The notes below the pieces were generated by a model. It did not search any database. It had not been told where the DNA came from and worked only from the letters and a program-made list of their open reading frames with translations. From the NCBI GenBank assembly GCA_003162475.1, contig PMOI01000005.1, forward strand, positions 1-64,000: a stretch of DNA of 64,000 nt, in the 5' to 3' direction. This DNA comes from Acidimicrobiaceae bacterium. GTDB lineage: Bacteria; Actinomycetota; Acidimicrobiia; Acidimicrobiales; RAAP-2. The first letter of the stretch is position 1; the number at the start of each line of letters is the position of its first letter. Position numbers and translations under genes: made by a program. Of this stretch, positions 10,101-18,281 are shown one piece after another.

Positions 10101-10664
10101 GAGGTTCTCTTGGGTCGAGGCCAGCCGGCGCTCGGAGCGTTCCTTGCGCCGGCGATGCTTGAGGACCCCGGCCGCCTCTTCGATCACGGCGCGACGATTC
10201 TCGGGATTCGATGAGAGGATCGAGTCGAGTTGACCCTGTCCGATGATCATGTGCTGTTGGCGTCCGACGCCCGAGTCACCCAAGAGCTCTTGCACGTCGA
10301 GGAGTCGACACGTGGTGCCGTTGATCGCGTACTCGGAGTCACCGCTTCGAAAGAGCGTGCGAGAGATCGTCACTTCCGCACCCTCGATGGCCAGTCGACC
10401 CGAGGAGTTGTCAATCGTGAGCGCCACTTCGGCGCGCCCGAGCGCCGCTCGATTCGAGGTGCCCATGAAGATGACGTCGTCCATCTTCGAACTGCGAAGA
10501 GCGCGCGTGCTCTGCGCGCCGAGGACCCAGGTGACGGCGTCCACCACGTTGGACTTGCCCGAACCGTTAGGCCCGACGACCGCCGTGACACCGGGCTCGA
10601 ACTCTAAAACCGTGGTGTCGGCGAAGGACTTGAAGCCCTTCATGGTCAATCGCTTAAGAAACAC
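7170..10664 (-). CDS. smc: Chromosome segregation ATPase SMC
   Basis: The 1164-residue protein has the SMC layout: N-terminal ATPase half with VVGPNGSGKSNVVDAVTWVL (Walker A), long coiled coil, hinge (about residues 480-640, with IGELEGVLGSFLDLI and AALRREGEVGLILPV), second coiled coil and a C-terminal half with the LLSGGERSMAALAFLFAV signature and FYLMDEVEAALDD (Walker B). With ScpA/ScpB it forms the ring that compacts and aligns sister chromosomes. It uses a GTG start. The smc-ftsY-ffh order matches mycobacteria. Confidence 0.98.
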   Translation of the reverse strand: MFLKRLTMKGFKSFADTTVLEFEPGVTAVVGPNGSGKSNVVDAVTWVLGAQSTRALRSSKMDDVIFMGTSNRAALGRAEVALTIDNSSGRLAIEGAEVTISRTLFRSGDSEYAINGTTCRLLDVQELLGDSGVGRQQHMIIGQGQLDSILSSNPENRRAVIEEAAGVLKHRRRKERSERRLASTQENLERLGDLVREVRRQMRPLERQAASARSYSDVESELRSARHALFASRLHHFDQRRRELEHSLEESSIRERELRHELVTLDAKASAAAAEMASRREEMLASTLGTLQGLAERARGTSSVIQERERSLRQALIASADENVIATLEADAAKLVTDLEGLSADEHSLNELREALGVSRRLFAEVEADFEATWASSSAESDEAALANAREQISLLERSLASLQESERRASTRLGAARLRSSEITAGYQQVTKEKINAASALEAALVESAESEKAAEHAQSERRQADVALRNGADVASSTQARALTLARALDELSGAGGRAVIGELEGVLGSFLDLIEVDTGFERAVEAAAGASVGAMIVDGRRSARAALAALRREGEVGLILPVAEGDVATLAAPEGTRALRALVRARSDAPEHVSRVLDALLSRAFVASDWESGIEVAIAQPDLVIVTVEGDRFASSGWRVASGLAMVTRSTVEQASEDAERTNRELGPLRQHLVEADAALAEALQRFNLATSVLATARGEDERLLGEIERLSIEGDELIDTIERLSGDVADVTVQIQTVDADLVTLRAQLPALEAALRDGAERERRRAEARADLEANRRGVDEEATVLSRREAQFAERRRIIEQRQGEIESRLEGRSGERLEAATKRQTLEFDRQVLRRLADLVERSADEIRVAQEALDSTYREQLEATRASAEVIEEVRQSRHDADTRLSELGEVMRRHEIEQAELAIKVANVHEIIRRDLGVEPHEMGPAPLIELSEGGSLETRVGELEARITSLGPINPLALEELAMLEDRYKELDAQVSDVRHARRELQEVLRALDEEIMQTFTTAFADVNEHFSSLIAMLFPGGQGRLNMSEPDDPLNTGVEIEVRPMGRNVRRISLLSGGERSMAALAFLFAVFRSRPSPFYLMDEVEAALDDVNLQRFLSLVDEFREEAQLLIVTHQKRTMEAADALYGVTMVPGASSKVVSQRVQRTREVETA

Positions 10665-10702
10665 GCACTGACGCTAGCAACCTTCTGGTCGTCGTCTAGG
10701 CG

Positions 10703-11608
10703 CTACGCCTGGCACTTCTCGCAGTAGTACGTCGAACGACCTCGAACGCTTTCACGACGAATAGCCTGGCGACACTGATAACAGGCCTGACCCTCTCGGT
10801 TGTAGACCTGATGGAACTGTTGGAAGTTACCGGGCTTGGCGTCAGGGTCGACGAACTGCTCGTCGTCGAGCGTCGAGCCGCCGTGTTTGATCGCCTCGGT
10901 CAATACCTCAGTGATCGCGCGGTGCAGTCGTCGAATCTCGATGGTCGAGAGCGACTCCGCGGGGCGGTCGAAGCGCAGTCCCGCCGAGAAGAGGATCTCG
11001 TCGGCGTAGATGTTGCCAATCCCCGCGAGGATGTCCTGATCGGTGAGGACCGCCTTCAACGGCGTCGAGCGACTTCGAAGGATGGCCGCGAAACGGTCCC
11101 AACCAATCTGATCCTCGAAGGGATCGAGGCCCAGGTGGGCTAGCTCGGGCACGGCCCGTCGAAGGGCCAACCCGTCACCACCGATCGAGAGGCGCGCGAA
11201 CTTCGATATTTCAACGGGGGGATCACTTTCGGCCGGGGTCTTCGAGACGTAGAGCTCGCCGAAGGTCCGAGGGTCCACGTAGCGCAGTTCGCCGCCTTGG
11301 ACGAAGGTGAACACGACGTGGGTGTGCTTGGGTTTGGGATCCTTCGGTCCCTTGGCCCTGAGCAGTTGGCCGCTCATGCCGAGGTGGATCACCAGGTGCG
11401 TCGAGTTGTCGAGACCCAGTACGAGATTCTTGCCGAGTCGCTGGACGGACTTGATGGAGTGGCCCTCGACCATGGCGCGAAAGTCCTTCGCGGTCTTGTG
11501 GCGGCGAACGGCGCGGCCGTTGGTCACGGCCGCGCTCTTGATCTTCTTGCCAATGAGATCGCGCGCCAACGACGCGCGTACCGTTTCGACCTCGGCGAGC
11601 TCAGGCAT
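10703..11608 (-). CDS. mutM: Formamidopyrimidine-DNA glycosylase (Fpg/MutM)
   Basis: This base-excision enzyme removes 8-oxoguanine and other oxidised purines. The start at 11608 gives MPELAEVETVRASL; Pro2 is the Schiff-base nucleophile and Glu3 the general acid, so earlier in-frame starts are not credible. The helix-two-turn-helix region (DQDILAGIGNIYADEILF) and C-terminal zinc finger C-x2-C-x16-C-x2-C (ACYQCRQAI ... YYCEKCQA) are intact. It overlaps the rnc 3' end by eight bases, as in the mycobacterial rnc-fpg pair. 301 residues, slightly longer than the usual 270-290. Confidence 0.96.
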   Translation of the reverse strand: MPELAEVETVRASLARDLIGKKIKSAAVTNGRAVRRHKTAKDFRAMVEGHSIKSVQRLGKNLVLGLDNSTHLVIHLGMSGQLLRAKGPKDPKPKHTHVVFTFVQGGELRYVDPRTFGELYVSKTPAESDPPVEISKFARLSIGGDGLALRRAVPELAHLGLDPFEDQIGWDRFAAILRSRSTPLKAVLTDQDILAGIGNIYADEILFSAGLRFDRPAESLSTIEIRRLHRAITEVLTEAIKHGGSTLDDEQFVDPDAKPGNFQQFHQVYNREGQACYQCRQAIRRESVRGRSTYYCEKCQA

Positions 11609-12290
11609 CGAAGTGACCTCGCCAGGCCACGAGGGCGGCCTGCGCTTCGGCACTCTTCTTCGAACGACCTTCACCCGACGCCATGACCTCCTCGCCCAAG
11701 CGAACGCTCGCGCTGAAGGTCACGTCGTGTGACGGGCCACTCGACGACACGTCGTAGACCGGCGTGCCCCGGCCCGTCGCTTCGGCCCACTGGCGAAGTT
11801 GGGTCTTCGGATCGACGTCGCCGGGCTCTTTCGACGCCGCTCGCACCTCGTCTTCGAGTGCTTCGTGAACAAAGGACCTCGCGACGTCGTAGCCACGCTC
11901 TAGATAGAGCGCCGCCACCACCGCTTCGAAAGCGTCGGCCAGCAATGACGGACGTTCGGTGCCGTTCTCTTTTCTTACGCCGCGCCCGACACGAATCACG
12001 TCGCCGAGATCGAGGACTTTCGCGGCTTCGGCGAGGGAGGCCTCGTTGACGACGCGACTGCGCACCAGTGATCCCGTGCCCTCGTTGAGTGCGGGGTAGC
12101 GCGTCACGATGAGGTCGGCGATCGCGAGGTCGACGACGGCGTCACCGAGGAACTCGAGACGTTCGTTGGACTCGAGGTCGTGTTCGGCGGCGTAACTCGA
12201 GTGCGTGAGGGCCGTCAGCAAAAGAGGACTCGACGGCGCGAGACCCACACGCTCAGCGACAGTGTCGAGAGTCGAGACCATGAGGCGCAC
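11601..12290 (-). CDS. rnc: Ribonuclease III
   Basis: RNase III cuts double-stranded RNA, including rRNA precursors. The 229-residue protein has the catalytic motif NERLEFLGDAVVDLAIADL (residues about 40-60) and the second acidic motif LLADAFEAVVAALYLERG, then a C-terminal dsRNA-binding domain (DPKTQLRQWAEATGRGTPVY through KKSAEAQAALVAW). Start could be the ATG at 12290 or one three codons later. It is eight bases downstream of acpP on the same strand. Confidence 0.96.
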   Translation of the reverse strand: MRLMVSTLDTVAERVGLAPSSPLLLTALTHSSYAAEHDLESNERLEFLGDAVVDLAIADLIVTRYPALNEGTGSLVRSRVVNEASLAEAAKVLDLGDVIRVGRGVRKENGTERPSLLADAFEAVVAALYLERGYDVARSFVHEALEDEVRAASKEPGDVDPKTQLRQWAEATGRGTPVYDVSSSGPSHDVTFSASVRLGEEVMASGEGRSKKSAEAQAALVAWRGHFDA

Positions 12291-12298
12291 GAGCCTCG

Positions 12299-12583
12299 TT
12301 AGGCAACCTGGAGCTTGACCGCGACGTAGTCAACGGCGTCGCGCACCGAGGTGAGTCCCTCGAGGTCTTCGTCGTCGATGTGAAAGCCTGCCGCGTACGT
12401 CGAAAGAGACTCCTCGAGGGCCTCGACGAGTTCGATCAGCGCGAGTGAGTCCGCCCCGAGGTCCACGAACGGGACGTCCTCGGCGATGTCGCCGGGCGTC
12501 TTTTCCAGTATTTCAGCGAGTTGATCGCGTACGAGTACCAAGATGGCGGCTCGATTCAGCGGTGCGACAGTGTCAGCGCTCAT
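12299..12583 (-). CDS. acpP: Acyl carrier protein
   Basis: The 94-residue acidic protein contains VDLGADSLALIELVEALEE, where the DSL serine receives the 4'-phosphopantetheine arm that carries growing fatty acyl chains. The start at 12583 is chosen because AGGAGG lies directly upstream; the longer reading frame adds seven unlikely residues. Position between plsX and rnc is the common plsX-acpP-rnc order, linking fatty-acid supply to phospholipid synthesis. Confidence 0.93.
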   Translation of the reverse strand: MSADTVAPLNRAAILVLVRDQLAEILEKTPGDIAEDVPFVDLGADSLALIELVEALEESLSTYAAGFHIDDEDLEGLTSVRDAVDYVAVKLQVA

Positions 12584-12640
12584 GACCCCTCCTATGACGT
12601 GCAAACCAACACTACCGAGCAGCGAAGAACGAACGCTCGG

Positions 12641-13627
12641 TTATGCCGCCTCATCAGGTCTAATAGTGGTCCTTAATTTCTCCACGATGCCACCGCGGTC
12701 GATCTCGTCGGCGACGCGCAGCGCGTTCATGATGGCCGTGGCGTTCGACGAACCGTGACTGATCACGCAGATCCCGTCCACGCCAAGCAGCAACGCGCCG
12801 CCTTGATTCTCGGCCGACAACGACGTCGCTACCGGCAGCAGGTACTCGAGCAAGACGTCCCCCGCCGCCCGGGTCGTCTCGTTCGTCCCAATGGCCCCGA
12901 GCACCGTCGCGAAGACGTACTTCAGCGCGCCCTCGAGCGTCTTGAGCGCCACGTTGCCCGTGAAACCGTCGGTGACCACCACGTCGACGGGTGAGGGAAC
13001 GAGGTCACGACCTTCGACGTTGCCCACGAAATTGAGTGACGACATCGCGGCCAAGAGTTGGTAGGTCTCTTTCACCAGTGGTGTGCCCTTGGTCGGCTCC
13101 TCCCCGATGGAGAGCAGTCCCACCTTCGGTGAATCAACGCCGTAGTGCGCTCGCACGTACGTCGAGGCCATCTGGGCGAACTGCACGAGCATCTCGGGCT
13201 TGCACTCGGCGTTCGCGCCCGCGTCCACCATCAGCATCGGCGTGTCGTTCGGACGGGGAATCGGGGTCGCGATGCAGGGACGAATGACCCCCGGCAACCG
13301 TCCCATGCGTAACAGCGCCGAAGCCATCGTCGCGCCGGTGTTACCCGCCGAGACCATCGCGCAGGCCTTGCCGTCGCGCACGAGTTCGGCCGCGCGCACG
13401 AGCGACGAGTCCTTCTTCTTTCGGACACTGGCGCCGGGATCGTCGTCCATGGCGATCACTTCGCTGCAGGCCACGACCTCGAGGCCGAGCGGGTCACCGA
13501 GTAGTTCGGGAACGCCGACGAGGATGACGTCCAGACCCAGTTCATCGACGGCGCGACGAGCGCCCGCGACTATCTCTCCGGGAGCGAAGTCACCACCCAT
13601 CGCGTCCAAGGCGATGGGCAGGGTCAA
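12641..13627 (-). CDS. plsX: Phosphate acyltransferase PlsX
   Basis: PlsX converts acyl-ACP to acyl-phosphate for glycerol-3-phosphate acylation. The 328-residue protein starts at a TTG one base after the rpmF stop with MTLPIALDAMGGDFAPGEIV, the family's hallmark D-A-M-G-G-D. Further conserved pieces are SVRKKKDSSLVRA, AMVSAGNTGATMASALL and VVTDGFTGNVALKTLEG, and GGALLLGVDGICVISHGSS near the end. Translation is probably coupled to rpmF. Confidence 0.96.
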   Translation of the reverse strand: MTLPIALDAMGGDFAPGEIVAGARRAVDELGLDVILVGVPELLGDPLGLEVVACSEVIAMDDDPGASVRKKKDSSLVRAAELVRDGKACAMVSAGNTGATMASALLRMGRLPGVIRPCIATPIPRPNDTPMLMVDAGANAECKPEMLVQFAQMASTYVRAHYGVDSPKVGLLSIGEEPTKGTPLVKETYQLLAAMSSLNFVGNVEGRDLVPSPVDVVVTDGFTGNVALKTLEGALKYVFATVLGAIGTNETTRAAGDVLLEYLLPVATSLSAENQGGALLLGVDGICVISHGSSNATAIMNALRVADEIDRGGIVEKLRTTIRPDEAA

Positions 13628-13628
13628 C

Positions 13629-13808
13629 TCAGTTGACCTCTACCGCGACGCGGTTCTTGTACCAACCGCAGTTCGGGCACACCACGTGGGGTAGCTTCGA
13701 GGTCGCGCACTGGGGACAGACACTGCGAGCGGGTCGCTCCAGGGTCCAGTTGGCCGCGCGGCGGCTGCGAGTCTTGGCTTTGCTGGTCTTGCGCTTTGGA
13801 ACTGCCAT
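13629..13808 (-). CDS. rpmF: 50S ribosomal protein L32
   Basis: A 59-residue frame begins MAVPKRKTSKAKTRSRRA, the typical L32 opening, and has a zinc ribbon with CPQC and CPNC (VCPQCATSKLPHVVCPNCGW). It is short and overlapped by longer spurious frames. Gene order DUF177-rpmF-plsX is nearly universal in bacteria. The AAGAGA stretch before the ATG is a plausible ribosome-binding site. Confidence 0.96.
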   Translation of the reverse strand: MAVPKRKTSKAKTRSRRAANWTLERPARSVCPQCATSKLPHVVCPNCGWYKNRVAVEVN

Positions 13809-13842
13809 CGATCTTCTCTTTCACCTGAAACGGGCACACCCG

Positions 13843-14397
13843 TCACGTTTCTTTGGATCCCTCGGATTCGGGGTCCGCAAATTGGAGTCCGTCCAGTGTA
13901 GCCCAACGTTGATCAAGGGGCGCCTGGCACGTGCACGTCGCCTCGTTGCGGTCGATCCCGCAGTACGGACAGAGTCCCTGGCAGTCACTTCGACACAGTG
14001 GCGCGAGGGGCAGATCCAAGAGAATCGCGTCGTGCGCTAGCGGCGCCAAGTCCACGAAGGCGTGCGTCACGAGGTAGGTGTCCTCGTCACCGGGACCGCG
14101 TTCGTCGACGAAGCGCTCGTTCACCGACACGCTCGAGTAGCCGAGCACTGGCGCCGAGCAACGCCGACACACCCCGTGCCAGGGCGCCTCCACCTGCCCT
14201 CGGGCGCGAAGTCCCCCACTGAAACTCTCGAGACGGACCTTCACGTGCACGACGGCTTCGGGGAAGACGTCCGTTTCGGCGCCGCCGCGCGCGGCGAACT
14301 CGTGGTCCTCGTCAAAGGGCGCCTCGAAGTCGACCTCGAGCGAGGACGGAACCTGGCGCAAGATGCGCGCGACCGGGACGAGATACGGCGAGGACAC
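13843..14397 (-). CDS. YceD/DUF177 family protein (rRNA accumulation protein)
   Basis: The 184-residue protein belongs to DUF177, whose members are needed for normal 23S rRNA levels in plants and E. coli and sit next to rpmF. Visible features are GVCRRCSAPVLGY (a first Cys pair) and PLCRSDCQGLCPYCGIDRNEATCTC, a cysteine-rich cluster that may bind zinc. GTG start. The 34-bp spacing and same strand as rpmF point to one transcript. Confidence 0.88.
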   Translation of the reverse strand: MSSPYLVPVARILRQVPSSLEVDFEAPFDEDHEFAARGGAETDVFPEAVVHVKVRLESFSGGLRARGQVEAPWHGVCRRCSAPVLGYSSVSVNERFVDERGPGDEDTYLVTHAFVDLAPLAHDAILLDLPLAPLCRSDCQGLCPYCGIDRNEATCTCQAPLDQRWATLDGLQFADPESEGSKET

Positions 14398-14402
14398 GGT
14401 GC

Positions 14403-15050
14403 TTAGAAAGAGTCCTGATCGAAGAAGGAACTCTCGGGCTCGTGGGGATCGACGTACTGGTGCGCCGGTGAGGGCGCGGGCGGCGGCGCGGGTGAGAGGA
14501 AGTCGTCACCGAGTTGTTCGTCGTTGATCATCGACGTGGGTAGACCCTGCGCACTCAGTCGTTCGCGACCCGATCGAGCGGTCTTCAACAGGCGCTCGAG
14601 GACGATCTCGAATCCGCCGAGTTTGCCGTCGATGAAGTCCTCGGACTGGTTGATCATCTGACGGGCTTGGGCGTGCGCGTCGGCGATGATCTGTTCGGAC
14701 TTCAGGCGTGACTGACGCACGATCTCGGTCTTGTCGACCATGCGCGACGCCTCGGCGCGTACCTGGTCCATCAACTGTTGGGCCTTTTGCACTTCGGCCG
14801 CCATCAGCTCTTCTCGGTCTCGCAACGCCCAGCGCGCTTCACGGATCTCGTCGGGCAAGCTGTGCAGGGCCTGTTCCAAGAGGCCCATCACCTCGTCGCG
14901 CGATACCAGGGCCGAGTTCGACAGGGGCATCTGTTTAGCGGCGGCGACCAGGTCCAACAGATCGCGCAGGTCGGCCTCGATGTCGCGACGAACGTGCTGA
15001 GGAGCGCCGTCGTCGAACTCTTCGCCGTCGTAGCCGTCGAACGAAGTCAC
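14403..15050 (-). CDS. SepIVA-like coiled-coil cell-division protein
   Basis: The 215-residue protein is largely helical and charged (EADLRDLLDLVAAAKQMPLS, then REARWALRDREELMAAEVQK and AHAQARQMINQSEDFIDGKL). Composition and place between DUF177 and coaD match Mycobacterium Rv2927c (SepIVA), a DivIVA-domain-like protein required for septum formation and polar growth. The C-terminal 35 residues are proline-rich and disordered. GTG start overlaps the coaD stop (GTGA). The family link rests on gene order plus overall character, not on a strict motif. Confidence 0.7.
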   Translation of the reverse strand: MTSFDGYDGEEFDDGAPQHVRRDIEADLRDLLDLVAAAKQMPLSNSALVSRDEVMGLLEQALHSLPDEIREARWALRDREELMAAEVQKAQQLMDQVRAEASRMVDKTEIVRQSRLKSEQIIADAHAQARQMINQSEDFIDGKLGGFEIVLERLLKTARSGRERLSAQGLPTSMINDEQLGDDFLSPAPPPAPSPAHQYVDPHEPESSFFDQDSF

Positions 15051-15535
15051 GATGTCCCTCCGGAGAACTTGTCGGCCAGGCGCTTGGCGACCGACGCGGG
15101 CACGAACGATCCCACGTCCCCGCCGTAGCGCGCGACCTCACGAATGAGTTTTGACGCGATGAAGGAGTGGTGCGAACTCGAAGGGAGGAACAAAGTCTCC
15201 ACCCCCGACAGGGACCGGTTCATCTGGGCCATCTGCAACTCACTCTCGAAGTCCGACACGGCGCGCAGACCCTTCACGATCGCCGTCGCGTTGACGTCAC
15301 GCGCGACGTTAACGAGGAGCGTCGAAATCGAGACGATGCGCACGTTGTCGAGGTGCACCAGGGACTCCGCGATCATGTCGCGACGTTCCTCGAGGTCGAA
15401 GAGCGCTTCGGACTTCTGGGGGTTGCGAATAGCCGCCACCACGACCTCGTCAAAGATCTGGGCGGCGCGTTCGACGATCTCGAGGTGTCCGTTATGGAAG
15501 GGGTCGAAGGAGCCCGGAATGAGACCTACCGTCAC
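15047..15535 (-). CDS. coaD: Phosphopantetheine adenylyltransferase
   Basis: CoaD makes dephospho-CoA from phosphopantetheine and ATP. The 162-residue protein starts at the GTG at 15535 with VTVGLIPGSFDPFHNGHLEI, holding the nucleotidyltransferase GSFDPxHxGH motif, and has AIVKGLRAVSDFESELQMAQ and SSSHHSFIASKLIREVARYG (ISSS-type loop). The start overlaps the rsmD stop by four bases (GTGA); longer frames upstream lie inside rsmD and are rejected. Confidence 0.96.
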   Translation of the reverse strand: MTVGLIPGSFDPFHNGHLEIVERAAQIFDEVVVAAIRNPQKSEALFDLEERRDMIAESLVHLDNVRIVSISTLLVNVARDVNATAIVKGLRAVSDFESELQMAQMNRSLSGVETLFLPSSSHHSFIASKLIREVARYGGDVGSFVPASVAKRLADKFSGGTS

Positions 15536-16059
15536 TCTGCGTCCCCTCTGCTGGGTTCTAACATCGTTACGAGCGTAGTGCCGTAGCGCTTGGTTTTGGT
15601 TACGTTCCAACCTTCGGGCGCGTCCATGTGGCGATCGTTTTCGATGATGACGCGCCCCGCCACGACGCCGTGAAGCACACTCGCGAGGTCCAGTGGTCCG
15701 TACGGCGGATCGGCCAGGAGAAGGTCGAGGTCATGCGGCGGGCTCCACACGGGCAGATTGGCCCGCACGAACACGGCTTCGCCGCTCAGTTGCAGAGGCT
15801 CGAAGTTCGTCTTGGCGGCCACAAGACACGCGGGATCGGTGTCGACGAAGTAGACCTTCGCCGCGCCGCGCGAGAGTGCTTCGATCCCCATCGCCCCCGA
15901 GCCGCAGTAGAGATCGGCGACGACGAGATCGCCGAGTCCCCCGCGACTTTCGAGCATCGAGAAGATGGCCTCACGGGCGTAGTCGGTGGTCGGGCGAACG
16001 GTGGGCGGCAGTTTCGCCTTGAGCCGACGCCCGCGGGCCACACCACCAATTACTCGCAC
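15532..16059 (-). CDS. rsmD: 16S rRNA (guanine966-N2)-methyltransferase RsmD
   Basis: RsmD methylates G966 of 16S rRNA in the assembling 30S subunit. The 175-residue protein begins MRVIGGVARGRRLKAKLPPT and has TDYAREAIFSML, the SAM-binding VADLYCGSGAMGIEALSRGA and the N6/N2-adenine-type catalytic motif LLADPPYG. It precedes coaD with overlapping codons, a widely conserved pair. Confidence 0.96.
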   Translation of the reverse strand: MRVIGGVARGRRLKAKLPPTVRPTTDYAREAIFSMLESRGGLGDLVVADLYCGSGAMGIEALSRGAAKVYFVDTDPACLVAAKTNFEPLQLSGEAVFVRANLPVWSPPHDLDLLLADPPYGPLDLASVLHGVVAGRVIIENDRHMDAPEGWNVTKTKRYGTTLVTMLEPSRGDAE

Positions 16060-16073
16060 CCTTCCAGGGTAGG

Positions 16074-18281
16074 TCAGGACTTAAAGAGGTAGGTAGCTTC
16101 ATCGTCGTCGACGAACAGTCGAAGTTCATCCATCATCTCGGCGAGGGCGTCATCGTGTCGTTCGACCATCGAAGCGGCGAGGCGTTGCGCGTCGAAGAGC
16201 AAGTCCTCGTCGTCCTTTAGTTTGGCGAGTTTCAGATCACTTCGGCCCTGCTGGCGAGAGCCCAGCAGCGTCCCCTCGCCGCGCATCGCGAGGTCGATCT
16301 CGGCGAGCTCGAAGCCGTCGTTCGAGCCCACGAGGGCGTCCAAGCGCTCCTCACCCTCGGGCGTGGGTGCGATGCCCAACAAAAAGCAGTAACTCTGCTG
16401 GTCCGAACGACCCACGCGACCGCGCAACTGGTGCAACTGCGCCAATCCGAAGCGCCAGGCGTCTTCGATAACGATGACGCTCGCTTCGGGCACGTCGACG
16501 CCCACCTCGATCACGACCGTCGCCACCAGCACGTCGAGTTCGCCCGATCGGAACTGGTCCATCACCTCTTCCTTCTCCGAACTCTTCATCTGACCGTGCA
16601 AGAGCCCCACCGCCAGGCCGCGCAGTTCGTGCAGGGCGAGCCTCGTTCGCTCTTCAACGGCGCTGGTCGCCTCAATCTTCTCCGAGCCCTCGACGAGAGG
16701 ACAGATGACGAAGGCCCTTCGACCGGCCGCCACTTCGGTGCGAACGCGTTGCCAACACTCGCTGACCTCGCCGTCGTCCTTCGCCCACTTCGTCTCGATC
16801 GGTCGACGTCCTTTGGGCATCTCGTCGAGGACCGAGAAGTTGAGGTCGCCAAAGAGGACCATGGCGGCCGTTCTCGGGATGGGCGTCGCCGTCATCACCA
16901 GGACGTCAGGGTCGGCGCCCTCGTTCGAGCGGTTTCGTCCTTGATCGCGAAGCGCGGCTCGCTGTTCGACGCCGAAGCGGTGCTGTTCGTCGATCACGAT
17001 CACACCCAGCGCACGAAAACGCACGTCCTCGTTCAACAGCGCGTGCGTACCAACAACGAAGTCCACCGATCCGTTCAACAGGCCGTCGAGCACGAACTGG
17101 CGTTCCTTCGCTCGCACGCGTCCGGTCAAGAGCTGCACCGAGAGAGGGCGCTCACCTCCGAGCACCGTGTCGTCGAGCACGCTGAGTCCCTCGAGATCGC
17201 GTCGTAACGAGGCGACGTGCTGCTCGGCGAGAACCTCCGTGGGCGCCATCAGCACCCCTTGGCGCCCTCCGTCGAGCGAGGCCAACATCGCCGCGAGCGC
17301 CACCACGGTCTTGCCCGAACCAACGTCACCTTGGAGGAGTCGATGCATGGGCAGCGACGACGACATGTCGCGCGAGATCTCTTCGAGGACGCGGTGTTGC
17401 GCGGAGGTGAGGGTGTAACGGTGACCCGCGAGGAACCGTCGAACGAGTGAGGACGAAGGCGCGACGAGTTCTCCCACCGCGACGTCGAGATCGGCCACGT
17501 CGAAGGGATGGCGAATCCCCGCGGACGACGCTTCGACGCGCTGGCGCCGAAGCGCGAGTAACAACTGGAGTCGCAAGAACTCGTCGAAGGCGAGCCGACG
17601 CCGAGCGGGCACCTTGTCACTCTCCTCGTGGGGGAGATGGATTCCCCAGTAGGCCTGCGTTCGATCCACCAGGTGCAGTTCTTCTCGTTCACTCTCGCTG
17701 AGGGGATCGAAGAATGGACCGGCGCGACGCAACGACTCTTCGATGAAGCCGCCCATCTCCCAACTGGTGAGACCGGCCTTGCCCGACGCGGGATAGATCG
17801 CCACGACGCGACCGACTTTTGAGGGGTCACGCTCCTCACCCGACGCGCCCACCACGACGTCAACGACGGGATTGGTCATCTGACGTTGACCCTTGTACTC
17901 GCTGACCTTGGCGAAGAAGAGCGCTTGGACACCCGGCGAGAGTTGGCGTTCGCGCCACGCTTGGTTGAAGAAGACCACCTTCAAAGAATCACCGTCGTCG
18001 CTCACCGTCACTTCCACCATGACCCGGCCCTGTCTCGTGCGACGACTGTTCGCCTTAACGACCTCGCCGTACACCGCGGCCTCGTCGCCCACGTTGAGAT
18101 CGGAGAGGTCGACGCGCTTGGTGCGATCCAAGTACCGGCGGGGATAGACCGTCAGGAGGTCGAAGACGTTGTCGATCCCGAGCGAGGCCAGGGCCGCGGT
18201 GCGCTTCTCGCCGATGTTTCGCAGTTGGCTGACCGACACGTCACCCAACTGGCGAAGTCGCCGCGCCGGCGCGTCACTCAC
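16074..18281 (-). CDS. recG: ATP-dependent DNA helicase RecG
   Basis: RecG reverses stalled replication forks and processes branched DNA. The 735-residue protein has an N-terminal wedge/OB domain (YPRRYLDRTKRVDLSDLNVG), then SF2 helicase motifs: QGDVGSGKTVVALAAM (I), APTEVLAEQH (Ia), VIDEQHRFGVEQR (II, DEQH), MTATPIPRTAAM (III), and LHGQMKSSEKEEVM plus QLRGRVGRSDQQSYCFLL (IV-VI). GTG start overlaps the DAK-protein stop by four bases. Confidence 0.97.
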   Translation of the reverse strand: MSDAPARRLRQLGDVSVSQLRNIGEKRTAALASLGIDNVFDLLTVYPRRYLDRTKRVDLSDLNVGDEAAVYGEVVKANSRRTRQGRVMVEVTVSDDGDSLKVVFFNQAWRERQLSPGVQALFFAKVSEYKGQRQMTNPVVDVVVGASGEERDPSKVGRVVAIYPASGKAGLTSWEMGGFIEESLRRAGPFFDPLSESEREELHLVDRTQAYWGIHLPHEESDKVPARRRLAFDEFLRLQLLLALRRQRVEASSAGIRHPFDVADLDVAVGELVAPSSSLVRRFLAGHRYTLTSAQHRVLEEISRDMSSSLPMHRLLQGDVGSGKTVVALAAMLASLDGGRQGVLMAPTEVLAEQHVASLRRDLEGLSVLDDTVLGGERPLSVQLLTGRVRAKERQFVLDGLLNGSVDFVVGTHALLNEDVRFRALGVIVIDEQHRFGVEQRAALRDQGRNRSNEGADPDVLVMTATPIPRTAAMVLFGDLNFSVLDEMPKGRRPIETKWAKDDGEVSECWQRVRTEVAAGRRAFVICPLVEGSEKIEATSAVEERTRLALHELRGLAVGLLHGQMKSSEKEEVMDQFRSGELDVLVATVVIEVGVDVPEASVIVIEDAWRFGLAQLHQLRGRVGRSDQQSYCFLLGIAPTPEGEERLDALVGSNDGFELAEIDLAMRGEGTLLGSRQQGRSDLKLAKLKDDEDLLFDAQRLAASMVERHDDALAEMMDELRLFVDDDEATYLFKS